Source: Verrucomicrobiota bacterium (lineage in GTDB: Bacteria; Verrucomicrobiota; Verrucomicrobiia; Opitutales; Opitutaceae). Taken from it: a DNA stretch of 36,797 bases. Below, piece by piece: positions 1-8,090 of the stretch. The stretch covers positions 1 through 36,797 of the forward strand of contig CAUJJL010000109.1 of the NCBI GenBank assembly GCA_963205455.1. Direction: 5' to 3'. Every line of letters starts with the position of its first letter. Position 1 is the first letter of the stretch. A model generated the notes under the pieces. The model did not search any database and had not been told where the DNA came from. It saw nothing but the letters and a program-made list of their open reading frames with translations. The position numbers and the translations under genes were made by a program.

Positions 1-497
1 ACCGCCGTTGTCTTGGCGAGCGGCGCGAACCCGCCTACCTGAAGGATGGCTTCCAAGGGCGTCAGAGGGCGATCCGTCTGAATTTTTCCCGGAGAATTGA
101 CTGCCCCGGAAACGAATACGGAGAACGAAGATGAGACGACAGAAACGGTCACTTCATTGGAGACGAGTTGGGTGGCATAGCGTTTGCCAAGCTCGGTTTC
201 GAGTTCCAGGGGCGTCATGCCGACGACGCGCAACTCGCCCAGCATGGCCAGCGTGATTCGGCCATCCGGTCGGATGGTCTGCTGGGCGTCCAGGTTGGGT
301 GAGGCGGGGAAGGCAATACGAATGACGTCACCCTCCCGTAGCTTCTGTGCGGATTGGGAAAAGCTCGACAAGTCCTGCGGAGCAGTGGTCACGTTGGTAC
401 TCTCGCATCCCGAAGTGGCGAGCAGGAGCGCGAACATCGGCGCCATGAATAGCGCTGTGGAGCGTCGAAACGATCGGGAAAAGCAATGTCCTTTCAT
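1..497 (-). CDS. Polysaccharide export lipoprotein, Wza/GumB type (partial, 3' end outside window)
   Basis: The first 165 codons are visible; the frame runs off the left edge with no stop. The protein starts with a signal sequence and a lipobox-like LLATSGC, so it is probably an outer-membrane lipoprotein. After a short linker comes the Poly_export domain: a REGDVIRIAFP stretch, then IRPDGRITLAMLGEL and a VSGAVNSPGKI segment of the SLBB type. Family members form the outer-membrane channel for capsular or exopolysaccharide. The start ATG at 495-497 is the only sensible one, directly before the signal peptide. The gene lies on the same strand as the glycosyltransferase and epimerase upstream of it, which fits an exopolysaccharide locus continuing to the left. 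Family assignment is confident; the exported polymer is unknown. Confidence 0.88.
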   Translation of the reverse strand, partial: MKGHCFSRSFRRSTALFMAPMFALLLATSGCESTNVTTAPQDLSSFSQSAQKLREGDVIRIAFPASPNLDAQQTIRPDGRITLAMLGELRVVGMTPLELETELGKRYATQLVSNEVTVSVVSSSFSVFVSGAVNSPGKIQTDRPLTPLEAILQVGGFAPLAKTTA

Positions 498-521
498 TGG
501 CGGGAACGGGATTCTTGAATG

Positions 522-541
522 CCGGAGATTATGGCCTCCGG
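522..541. promoter_or_regulatory. Short hairpin in the leader of the export gene
   Basis: CCGGAG and CTCCGG form a perfect 6-bp stem with an 8-nt loop, about 25 bp upstream of the export lipoprotein start, in the 121-bp gap behind the glycosyltransferase gene. There is no T-run, so it is not a clear terminator. It could be a weak attenuator or simply chance in GC-rich DNA. Confidence 0.2.
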
Positions 542-618
542 TAGGGCCACGACAACGGCAATCTGGGCCAGGGGGTGTTACTACTCCCATGCTTGGACAA
601 CCGACTTGCAGGGATTGC

Positions 619-1377
619 TCAGGAATCCCGGTGGTAATCGCCGCGGCTGAAGTATTTCTCGAGCCACACGTACATGCAGATGAAGAAGTAGCGGCTGCCC
701 ATTTCCTTGATTTTCAGTTTTGCGACACCGTACTTGCGATTCTGCCAGCGGATGGGCGTGACCGTCCAAGAGTATCCGCGCACGATCGCCTTCAAGGGCA
801 GTTCGACGGTAAGATTGAAATGCGGTGAGAGGAACGGCCGACAGCCATCGATCACCGTTCGGCGGTAGGCCTTGAAGGCGTTGGTCGTGTCGTTCAGCGG
901 AATCGCGAACAGGCTCTTTATGAACAGATTCGCGAAACGATTCACCAGGAGTTTGATGCGTGGATAATCGACCACCTTGCTACCCTTGATGAAGCGGCTG
1001 CCGAACGCGCACTCCTTGCCCTTGTTCAACAGGTTCCAATAGACGACGGCATCGTCAGGTGAGTCCGATGCGTCGGCCATCATAATGACGACCGCGTCAC
1101 CCCGGCTGTTGTTCAATCCATGGATGATTGCCCTGCCGAAACCGTGCAGGCCTGTGTTTTGGATCGGGGCGAGTGTTGGAATACGGGTTGCCTTGAGTTC
1201 CTGGAGTACCTGCCAGGTGCGATCCTTGGAGCCATCGTCCACCACCACGATTTCATGGGGGATGGCCGCTTCGGTAAAGCGGGCATGGATGGCCGCCAGC
1301 GTTTCGGGGAGGGACTCCTCCTCATCCCGGGCCGGAATGATGACGGAATAGAGCTGCAGCGGAGGCAGGGGCGGCAT
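619..1377 (-). CDS. Family 2 glycosyltransferase (dolichyl-phosphate-mannose-synthase-like)
   Basis: This 252-residue single-domain GT-A enzyme carries the expected motifs: a first strand YSVIIPARDEEESLP, the VVVDDGSKD nucleotide-binding turn, and MMADASDSPDD containing the metal-binding Asp-x-Asp type site. It has no obvious C-terminal membrane helices, unlike larger GtrB-type enzymes. Members transfer a sugar from a nucleotide or polyprenyl donor to a lipid or sugar acceptor at the cytoplasmic membrane. It ends 121 bp before the export lipoprotein and starts 28 bp after the epimerase gene, all on the minus strand, so the three probably form one operon. The acceptor and sugar cannot be read from sequence. 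Confidence 0.88.
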   Translation of the reverse strand: MPPLPPLQLYSVIIPARDEEESLPETLAAIHARFTEAAIPHEIVVVDDGSKDRTWQVLQELKATRIPTLAPIQNTGLHGFGRAIIHGLNNSRGDAVVIMMADASDSPDDAVVYWNLLNKGKECAFGSRFIKGSKVVDYPRIKLLVNRFANLFIKSLFAIPLNDTTNAFKAYRRTVIDGCRPFLSPHFNLTVELPLKAIVRGYSWTVTPIRWQNRKYGVAKLKIKEMGSRYFFICMYVWLEKYFSRGDYHRDS

Positions 1378-1405
1378 GGCGGCGGTAAACCGGTCGCGTC
1401 AGGGA

Positions 1406-2467
1406 TCAGACCTGATTCCGACGCCTCCAACTCTCCACAATTTGCCGGATCGTATCGTCAAGGGTCTGCGTGATATCCCACCCCGGGTAGTGGGCCTTCA
1501 TCTTCCTAAGATCGGAGTAGTAGCAGATGTGGTCTCCGATGCGGTGCTGGTCCTGATAGGTAAAGACCTGGGTCTTGTCCGAATAGCGGCTGACAATATC
1601 AAACGCCTCCAGAATCGAGGTGCTGTTGGCCTTGCCTCCACCGAGGTTATAGACTTCGCCCGCGCGCGGGGATTTCACAAATGCGGCCATGAATCGGGCG
1701 ACGTCGAGGGAGTGTATATTGTCGCGAACCTGTTTTCCCTTGTAGCCAAAAACCTTGTATTCGCGTCCCTCGAGATTGCATTTCACCAGGTAGGAAAGGA
1801 ACCCGTGCAGTTCCACGCCTGAGTGGTTGGGGCCCGTGAGGCAGCCGCCGCGGAGGCAGCAGGTGGGCATGTTGAAATAGCGGCCGTATTCCTGTACCAT
1901 GATGTCGGCGGCGACTTTGGAAGCTCCGAACAGGGAATGCTTCGATTGATCAATGGTGAAGGATTCGGCGATGCCGTGTTCGTAGGCGCTGTCCGCGTAG
2001 TCCCAGCGCGTGGGCAGTTCTTTCAGGGCAATCCGGTTGGGGGCGTCACCATAGACCTTGTTCGTGCTCATGTGCACAAACGGAGATTCCGGGCATGCCT
2101 GGCGAACTGCCTCCAGGAGGTTCAGCGTGCCGACGGCGTTGGTGTCGAAGTCATCAAACGGGATCGCCGCCGCGCGATCATGCGAGGGCTGGGCCGCGGT
2201 GTGCACGACGACGGAAGGTTTGATCCTGGCGAGGAGCGCGAGGACACCCGGGCGGTCGCGGATGTCGAGTTCATGGTGGACAAAGCCCTTCAATTCCTTT
2301 GCCAGGCGTGTCTGGTTCCAGCGGGTATCGCCCTGGGGACCGAAGAAGACGGCACGCTGATTGTTGTCCACGCCGTGCACGGCGTAGCCAAGTTCGCGGG
2401 CAAAATAGCTGCACACTTCGGATCCGATGAGGCCGGACGAACCGGTTACCAGGAGTGTTTTTGGCAT
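1406..2467 (-). CDS. NAD-dependent nucleotide-sugar epimerase/dehydratase (CDP-paratose 2-epimerase-like)
   Basis: This 353-residue extended short-chain dehydrogenase has the N-terminal Rossmann motif TGSSGLIG (residues 8-15) and the middle motif [10 protein letters not shown]. Overall it resembles the RfbE/CDP-paratose 2-epimerase-like group. The usual YxxxK active site reads FGASK here (Phe180, Lys184), so the catalytic Tyr position is Phe. Family members epimerise or dehydrate a nucleotide-activated sugar for surface polysaccharide assembly. The ATG at 2465-2467 sits directly before the Rossmann strand MPKTLLVTG. The gene leads the minus-strand trio with the GT2 and export genes. The substrate is uncertain; the name CDP-paratose is only nearest resemblance. 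Confidence 0.82.
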   Translation of the reverse strand: MPKTLLVTGSSGLIGSEVCSYFARELGYAVHGVDNNQRAVFFGPQGDTRWNQTRLAKELKGFVHHELDIRDRPGVLALLARIKPSVVVHTAAQPSHDRAAAIPFDDFDTNAVGTLNLLEAVRQACPESPFVHMSTNKVYGDAPNRIALKELPTRWDYADSAYEHGIAESFTIDQSKHSLFGASKVAADIMVQEYGRYFNMPTCCLRGGCLTGPNHSGVELHGFLSYLVKCNLEGREYKVFGYKGKQVRDNIHSLDVARFMAAFVKSPRAGEVYNLGGGKANSTSILEAFDIVSRYSDKTQVFTYQDQHRIGDHICYYSDLRKMKAHYPGWDITQTLDDTIRQIVESWRRRNQV

Positions 2468-2597
2468 GGAAACTCAATAGTCGAATGGAGGAGGACAGGG
2501 ATGGCGAGAGGAAGTTGCGGGAGGAAGTACGGTCACAGGTATGCCGAAACGGTGTCGACATCCCTGAAAACGCGCTGAAACTAATACGTTCTTACCC

Positions 2598-3452
2598 ATG
2601 AAAATGATTCACCTCCGTTTGATGGCAGTTGCACTTTTGCTTCCGTTTGTCGGCCGCGCGTCGGCCGATGACGCGGGCATCAAGCTCGGTCTGCAGTCGT
2701 GGACCTGCCGAAACATGAATTTCGAGCAGACTGTGGCCTTTGCCGAGAAGCACAACATCAAGTACCTGCAGCTCATCTCGAATCACCTGAATCCGGACGA
2801 TCCCATCGACCTCAACCTGCACAAGAAGGCGCTGGTCGAGGCCAAGGGAATGAAGATCTACACGTTTGGAGTGACCAAGACTTCGATGGACAAGGAGGCC
2901 AACCGGAAGATTTTCGAATTCGCCCGCAGGATGGGCATCGGAATGATCGTTGTGGAACCGAAGAACATGGCCGAGTGGGACGGGCTAGAGGAGCTGGTGA
3001 AGGAGTACGACATCAAGCTCGCCATTCACAATCACGACCTCAACTCAGTCTACGGAAATCCTGCCACCGTGAAAGCCATCCTGGCCAAACGCGACAAGCG
3101 CATCGGCGTGTGCCTGGACATAGGCTGGATTACCGCTGCCGGTTTTGATGCGGCCAAGGTCTTCAGGGAGTACAATGGGCGCGTGTTCGACATGCACCTC
3201 AAGGATAAGCATATTGAAAAGGACGCGGATGGTAAGGTGATCAAGGTGGACACGGAAATCGGCAAGGGCGACGCGAACTACCCGGGACTTTTTGTGGAAA
3301 TCAAGAAGAGCGGATGGTCGGGAGTTGCGGCGATCGAGACCGACAGCAAGGCTTTCGCGGAGAATCCAAACCGGCTGGTGAAGGAGGCCCAGATGTTCTT
3401 CAACGCGATGACAGGGGCGATGAACGGAAAGAAGTCGAAGAAGGGGTATTGA
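2598..3452 (+). CDS. Secreted sugar-phosphate isomerase/epimerase-like TIM-barrel protein (AP_endonuc_2 family)
   Basis: This 284-residue protein begins with a signal peptide (about residues 1-23, ending GRASA), so it is probably periplasmic. The remainder is a xylose-isomerase-like TIM barrel with the usual metal ligand segments: VVEPKN, HNHDLN, VCLDIGW, DMHLKDKH and AAIETDSK. Secreted members of this family are frequent in Planctomycetes and Verrucomicrobia and are often annotated as sugar phosphate isomerase/epimerase, although a phosphorylated substrate is unlikely outside the cytoplasm. The gene is divergent from the epimerase (130-bp gap) and is followed closely by the NagB fusion. The true substrate is unknown. 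Confidence 0.85.
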   Translation: MKMIHLRLMAVALLLPFVGRASADDAGIKLGLQSWTCRNMNFEQTVAFAEKHNIKYLQLISNHLNPDDPIDLNLHKKALVEAKGMKIYTFGVTKTSMDKEANRKIFEFARRMGIGMIVVEPKNMAEWDGLEELVKEYDIKLAIHNHDLNSVYGNPATVKAILAKRDKRIGVCLDIGWITAAGFDAAKVFREYNGRVFDMHLKDKHIEKDADGKVIKVDTEIGKGDANYPGLFVEIKKSGWSGVAAIETDSKAFAENPNRLVKEAQMFFNAMTGAMNGKKSKKGY

Positions 3453-3506
3453 AAAGTCCTGTTGAATGAAGTGCTAGTGCCGCACCCGCGCACATTTCCT
3501 TTTGTC

Positions 3507-5417
3507 ATGAGCCACCGATTCATCGAAGCCCAGCAGCGAGAGCGCATTGTCACCGAGGTATTCCCCCGCGCTGACGACGCCTGTCTCCAGGTAGCCAACG
3601 AGATCGCCGCCCTGATCCGGAATCGCTCCGCCGAGGGGAAAATGGCAGTGCTCGGCCTTGCAACGGGTTCGACCCCTGTGAGGCTGTATCGCCAGCTCAT
3701 CCGCATGCATCGTGAGGAAGGGCTGAGCTTCCGAAACGTCATCACGTTCAATCTCGACGAATACTACGGGCTGCCTCGGACCCATCCGGAGAGCTATTGG
3801 CAGTTCATGCACAAGCAGTTGTTCGACCATATCGATATTCCAGCAGAGAACGTGAACATTCCGGACGGAATGGTTCCTCGAGCGGAGGTATTCGCCTGGT
3901 GCAAGGGCTACGAGGACAGGATCCGTGCGGTGGGGGGCCTGGATTTCCAGATTCTTGGCATTGGGCGAACCGGTCATATCGGATTCAATGAACCCGGCTC
4001 CACGCGTGAGTCGCGCACGCGCCTGGTGACGCTGGATAGCCTGACCCGCCGGGATGCGGCCAGGGATTTCCTCGGTGATGCGAATGTGCCGAGATTTGCG
4101 ATCACGATGGGTGTGGGCACGATCCTCGATGCCCGGTCGATCGTGCTGCTGGCCTGGGGCGAAGGAAAGGCCTCGGTGATTGCGCAGGCCGTGGAGATGC
4201 CGCCGAGCGATTCCCTGCCTGCGAGTTTTCTCCAGGGGCATGCGAAGGTGCGCTTCATGATCGACCAGGCGGCGGCCTCGGCGCTCACACGCATGCGCCA
4301 CCCGTGGCTTGTGGGAGCCGTAGAATGGACGCCGTTCCGGACCCGGCAGGCCGTTGTCTGGCTTTCCCAGAAATTGCAGAAGCCCGTGCTCAAACTGCTC
4401 GATGAGGACTACAGCGAGCACGGCATGTCAGACCTGCTGGTGGAGCAGGGACCCGCGTATGGACTGAATATCCGGATCTTCAACGAACTGCAGCATACGA
4501 TCAGCGGGTGGCCTGGCGGAAAGCCCAATGCGGATGATGCGCAAAGGCCGGAGCGGGCGAATCCGTTTCCCAAACGGGTGGTCATCTTCAGTCCTGAGCC
4601 GTCGCACGATGTGCTGGGCATGGGCGGCACGATCCGACGGCTCGTCGAGCAGGGTCACGATGTGACTGTGGTTTATCAGACGTCGGGCAATCTTGCTGTG
4701 CCGGATGACGAGGCTGAGATGGCGGCGGATCTGATATCGGAACTGAGCGGGGTGTTTGAGCGGCAGGAAGGGGCGACGGGGAGGTTTGCTCGCGATGTCA
4801 GGACGCAACTGGAATCGAAGACGGCGTTTGAGGGTGATTCCCCGCAAATCCGGCGACTCAAGGGATTGCTCCGGCGCGGGGAGGCACGCGCATCCCTGCA
4901 GACCTGTGGAGTGGGAAAGGAGCGCATCCGGTTCATGGACCTGGCGTTTTACGAGCGCGGCCGGTACCGGCAGTTTAACCCTGATGATGCCGACCTGGCG
5001 TCGGTCACGGGAATCCTGAAGGACCTTGCGCCGCATCAGATTTTTGCGACCGGTGATCGTGATGATCCATCGTCCGTGACGGCGGTCTGCTTTGATCTCG
5101 TACGCCGGGCCTGTGCCGCGCTTCGTGGCGAGCCCTGGTTTCGCGACTGCCGTGTGTGGCTTTACCGCGGTGTGGAAACCCCTTGGGGGGCGGCGGAGAT
5201 TGACATGGCCGTGCCGATCAGCCCGCGGGAACTGGCGCAGAAGACCCAGGCCATCTTCTATCACAAGAGCCAGCGGAGCCAGACGCCTGTGGACACCGGG
5301 CTGCGCGAATCGTGGCAGCAGGCCGAGCAGCACAACCGGGGGCTTGCGGCAGCCTACGACGGTCTCGGTCTCGCCAACTACGAGGCGATCGAGGCATTCC
5401 AGCGCTGGAGCGTGTAG
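3507..5417 (+). CDS. Glucosamine-6-phosphate deaminase (NagB) fused to a degenerate PIG-L deacetylase domain
   Basis: The 636-residue product has two parts. Residues 1 to about 290 are a NagB/RpiA-fold sugar-phosphate isomerase domain with LATGSTP, FNLDEYYGLP (Asp84) and GRTGHIGFNEPGS. His157 and Glu162 are kept, while the position of E. coli Asp141 is Thr155. Residues about 357-636 form a PIG-L-type domain. The NagB/PIG-L fusion is known in Bacteroidetes-type bacteria, but here the zinc motif SPHPDDD reads SPEPSHD (residues 362-368) and the later His-containing segment reads DDPSSVT (519-525), so the metal site looks lost. I prefer the ATG at 3507; an in-frame TTG at 3462 would add 15 residues. 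The likely role is amino-sugar catabolism (GlcN6P to Fru6P and ammonia). Confidence 0.88.
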   Translation: MSHRFIEAQQRERIVTEVFPRADDACLQVANEIAALIRNRSAEGKMAVLGLATGSTPVRLYRQLIRMHREEGLSFRNVITFNLDEYYGLPRTHPESYWQFMHKQLFDHIDIPAENVNIPDGMVPRAEVFAWCKGYEDRIRAVGGLDFQILGIGRTGHIGFNEPGSTRESRTRLVTLDSLTRRDAARDFLGDANVPRFAITMGVGTILDARSIVLLAWGEGKASVIAQAVEMPPSDSLPASFLQGHAKVRFMIDQAAASALTRMRHPWLVGAVEWTPFRTRQAVVWLSQKLQKPVLKLLDEDYSEHGMSDLLVEQGPAYGLNIRIFNELQHTISGWPGGKPNADDAQRPERANPFPKRVVIFSPEPSHDVLGMGGTIRRLVEQGHDVTVVYQTSGNLAVPDDEAEMAADLISELSGVFERQEGATGRFARDVRTQLESKTAFEGDSPQIRRLKGLLRRGEARASLQTCGVGKERIRFMDLAFYERGRYRQFNPDDADLASVTGILKDLAPHQIFATGDRDDPSSVTAVCFDLVRRACAALRGEPWFRDCRVWLYRGVETPWGAAEIDMAVPISPRELAQKTQAIFYHKSQRSQTPVDTGLRESWQQAEQHNRGLAAAYDGLGLANYEAIEAFQRWSV

Positions 5418-5524
5418 TCGGCTGGCGGATACAGGTGCACGGGCGCGGCCGTGACTCAGCGCAATGGCGCGAATACAGGCAGGGCCTTCGGGCTCCCGGT
5501 AGACGGAAGCCTATGGGGACCCGG

Positions 5525-6604
5525 TCAGAGTTGAATCGTTCGTCCCTCCCGGGCCGACTGCTCGGCGGCAAGGACCACCCTCAGGCTGTTCACGGCACTT
5601 TCGAGGTGTTCGGTGAGATCGAGATCCTGGCGGATGGCGTTGAGAAAGACCTCCTGTTCGCGACGGCAGAGTTCGTCGTGCGAGGGCTCATCGGAGACGT
5701 CGATCCATTCGTCCTTCCGGGAGAAGGTGCCGTCGGGGCGGAGGTCGGAGAAGTGACGCAGCAACGATTCGGTCTTTGAGTGGGAGTCCACTGAGGCGGA
5801 GCTGCCGGCGGCGCCCGCGGTCTTTGCCATGATGCTTACGCTTCCTTTCGGACCAACAACATCTTTCACGAAGAAGGCGGATTCACTCATCATCGGTCCC
5901 CATCCTGCCTCGTACCACCCGATGGAACCATCCTCAAAAGTCACCTGGAGGTGTCCGTAGTTGGGCTTGCCCGGGGGAAGGTCGTCCGTGAGTCGCGCCT
6001 GAATGCCGCTCACGCGGATCGGGCGCGAGCCTGTCATCCGGCACATGACATCCACGTAGTGGACGCCGCAATCGACGATGGGGGCGAGCGAGGCGATGAG
6101 GTTTTGGTGGGTCTTCCAGTTTGCGCCGGAACTCTGCTGATTGAGGTTCATGCGCATGACCAGCGGCTTGCCGAGCGTTCGGGTGATTTCAACAAAACGC
6201 TTCCAGGAAGGGTGCACCTGCAGGATGTAGCCGACGACCACTTTTTTGCCGAGTTTGCGGGCCGTGTCGATGACGCGGCGGCAGTCCGCGACTGTTTCTG
6301 CGAGTGGTTTCTCCAGGAAAACATGCGCACCGGCATTCAGGGCGGCGAGGGCATAGTCGGCATGCGTGTCCGGATAGGTGCTGATGCACACGGCATCCGG
6401 GCGGGTCTTTGCCAGGGCGTCGGAATAGTTGGAGAACTCCGGATAGGCGTTTCCGAACTCCGCGTTCAGTTTCCGCCGTGATTCAGCACCCCGGCTGACC
6501 AGACCAACAATTTCGAAATGGGGGGCGAGATTTCGGTAGGCGCGGGCGTGGGAAGTGCCCATGTGACCACAGCCGACGACGAGGATGCGAAGGGGAGAAG
6601 GCAT
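5525..6604 (-). CDS. Gfo/Idh/MocA family NAD(P)-dependent oxidoreductase
   Basis: This 359-residue protein has an N-terminal Rossmann fold (RILVVGCGHMGTSHARAY), the family signature EKPLAE, and a C-terminal alpha/beta dimerisation domain with the VDCGVHYVDVM helix that carries the usual catalytic His. Family members oxidise or reduce sugars and cyclitols. The ATG at 6602-6604 gives the standard start just before the Rossmann strand. An in-frame TTG at 6628 overlaps the stop codon of the transporter gene and would add eight residues. The gene follows the NupG-like transporter on the same strand almost without gap, so it probably acts on the imported compound. The substrate is not identifiable. 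Confidence 0.88.
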   Translation of the reverse strand: MPSPLRILVVGCGHMGTSHARAYRNLAPHFEIVGLVSRGAESRRKLNAEFGNAYPEFSNYSDALAKTRPDAVCISTYPDTHADYALAALNAGAHVFLEKPLAETVADCRRVIDTARKLGKKVVVGYILQVHPSWKRFVEITRTLGKPLVMRMNLNQQSSGANWKTHQNLIASLAPIVDCGVHYVDVMCRMTGSRPIRVSGIQARLTDDLPPGKPNYGHLQVTFEDGSIGWYEAGWGPMMSESAFFVKDVVGPKGSVSIMAKTAGAAGSSASVDSHSKTESLLRHFSDLRPDGTFSRKDEWIDVSDEPSHDELCRREQEVFLNAIRQDLDLTEHLESAVNSLRVVLAAEQSAREGRTIQL

Positions 6605-6624
6605 GGAAAAAACGGGAGGGAAGC

Positions 6625-7863
6625 TCAATGGGGCAAGTCGGGTGCCGCTGCAGTAGCTCCTGGCCCGCGGGTTGGCGGGCGGAAGAAAAGGAGGAGAAGC
6701 ACGATGCCCCCTATGGCGGCGAGGGTCGGCACCAGGAAGACCTTCTGATAGTCGATGACACCGAGGGGCGAAGAGTAGGCGGCGGCGAGCCGGGGGAAGA
6801 GCTGGCTGGAAACCACCATGCCTGCGCCGAGGATCAGCAGGTTCGCGGCACCCTGGGCGCTCGTTCGGACGTCGGAGGGAAACACGGCATCGACGAAAAT
6901 GTAAACCGTCGCAAAGAAGAAGGCGTAGCAGATGCCGTGGAGCACCTGGACGGCGATGATGAGACCCGTGTAGCCCGAATCAGCGAACAGGGTGAACACA
7001 CCGTAGCGGACGGCATGGCCGAGGATGCCGATGATCATGGTCCATTTCCACCCCAGTTTTTTCAGAACAACTCCCAGCGCGAGCATGGTGACGATTTCGG
7101 CGACCTGACCGATGCTGCTCACCACCATTGTCATTTTTGCGGAGATGCCGACGTGGGTGAGAAAGCCGTCGATCACGACGAAATAGCCGTTGTGGATCAC
7201 GGAATCGATGAACGTAACGAGGAAGAGGATTGCTACAAAAGGAAGGTGGAGAAGTTTGGCCGCGCGCAGCCAGGCGAGCCTGTCAAGGCCCTGCGCATCC
7301 GTCCGGGCGGGAGTGTGGGGAAGAGTAAGGCTGTACACTGCGAGCGCAAACGAGAGGGCGCCGGCCACGATGAAAACCCACCGTGTTTCCGCTGCATCTG
7401 CCTTGTCGCCGAGCAGGAAAATGAACGGCCAGCTCACGACGATCCATCCGACGGTCCCTCCCATGCGGACAAAGCCAAAGTCACGGGCGGGATCCTTCAG
7501 GTTGGCGAAGGCGAGCGAGTTTGCTACCGAGATTGTGGGGACGAAGAGAAGTCCGTAGACAAGGAAGAGCGTGAAGAAGCCGGTGAAACTCTGCACGAAG
7601 GCGCACGCAATGAGGGCGATTCCGCCGACGCAGTGACTGAAGGAGAGAAAACGCTCAGCAGCAAAATTTCGATCAGCAAACTGGTTGCTGAAAAACATGC
7701 CCACCAAGGATGCGATGCCGAATACGCTGCCGACCCAGCCCTGCTGGCCGGCGGTGAAGCCCAGCATGCCCATATACGGGAAGATCTTGATCTGCCAGGC
7801 TCCCCAGATCCCGATTTCGAGGATCATCATGAGAAACAGGCGGTATTTGATGGATGAATTCAT
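6625..7863 (-). CDS. MFS transporter, nucleoside:H+ symporter (NupG-like) family
   Basis: The 412-residue product has about twelve hydrophobic segments. Its opening (EIGIWGAWQIKIFPYMG), the LLFVPTISVANSLAF segment and RMGGTVGWIVVSW are characteristic of the NHS/NupG branch of the major facilitator superfamily. The ATG at 7861-7863 (MNSSIKYRLF) fits the family N-terminus; the open frame continues upstream to 7956, but that stretch is polar and unconserved. In Bacteroidetes and Verrucomicrobia such carriers usually accompany sugar catabolic genes rather than nucleoside genes. Its stop overlaps the possible TTG start of the next oxidoreductase, so the two are likely co-transcribed. It is divergent from the second oxidoreductase gene across a 227-bp gap. 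Confidence 0.88.
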   Translation of the reverse strand: MNSSIKYRLFLMMILEIGIWGAWQIKIFPYMGMLGFTAGQQGWVGSVFGIASLVGMFFSNQFADRNFAAERFLSFSHCVGGIALIACAFVQSFTGFFTLFLVYGLLFVPTISVANSLAFANLKDPARDFGFVRMGGTVGWIVVSWPFIFLLGDKADAAETRWVFIVAGALSFALAVYSLTLPHTPARTDAQGLDRLAWLRAAKLLHLPFVAILFLVTFIDSVIHNGYFVVIDGFLTHVGISAKMTMVVSSIGQVAEIVTMLALGVVLKKLGWKWTMIIGILGHAVRYGVFTLFADSGYTGLIIAVQVLHGICYAFFFATVYIFVDAVFPSDVRTSAQGAANLLILGAGMVVSSQLFPRLAAAYSSPLGVIDYQKVFLVPTLAAIGGIVLLLLFFRPPTRGPGATAAAPDLPH

Positions 7864-8090
7864 GGTTGAGCAGGCGGCTATCAACGTGGAGGCATTAAGG
7901 TTTGGGGAAGCCCTTCTGACTGTCAGGGATTCGCGGAGTCGCGAGCGAAAAAGCAACTTTCATGGTGCGGCAGAACGACCCCTTCAATCCCTGATCTCGC
8001 ACCGCCCATGTGTCCGTTCCCGACCCTCATTGTCCGACGTGCACATGCTGGAGAGGCCGGGCTCACTCGAACTTCACCCCCGACACGGCC

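Noticed and set aside
4428..5333. 301-codon open frame on the minus strand
   Set aside because: It is antisense to the PIG-L half of the NagB fusion; no domain or signal is recognisable.
5418..5524. Terminator between the convergent NagB fusion and oxidoreductase genes
   Set aside because: Only short imperfect GC-rich stems are visible and there is no T-run on either strand.
6628..7857. 409-codon open frame on the plus strand
   Set aside because: It lies wholly antisense to the NupG-like transporter gene, its product is highly charged and repetitive in composition, and it has no recognisable domain. It is a GC-rich shadow frame.
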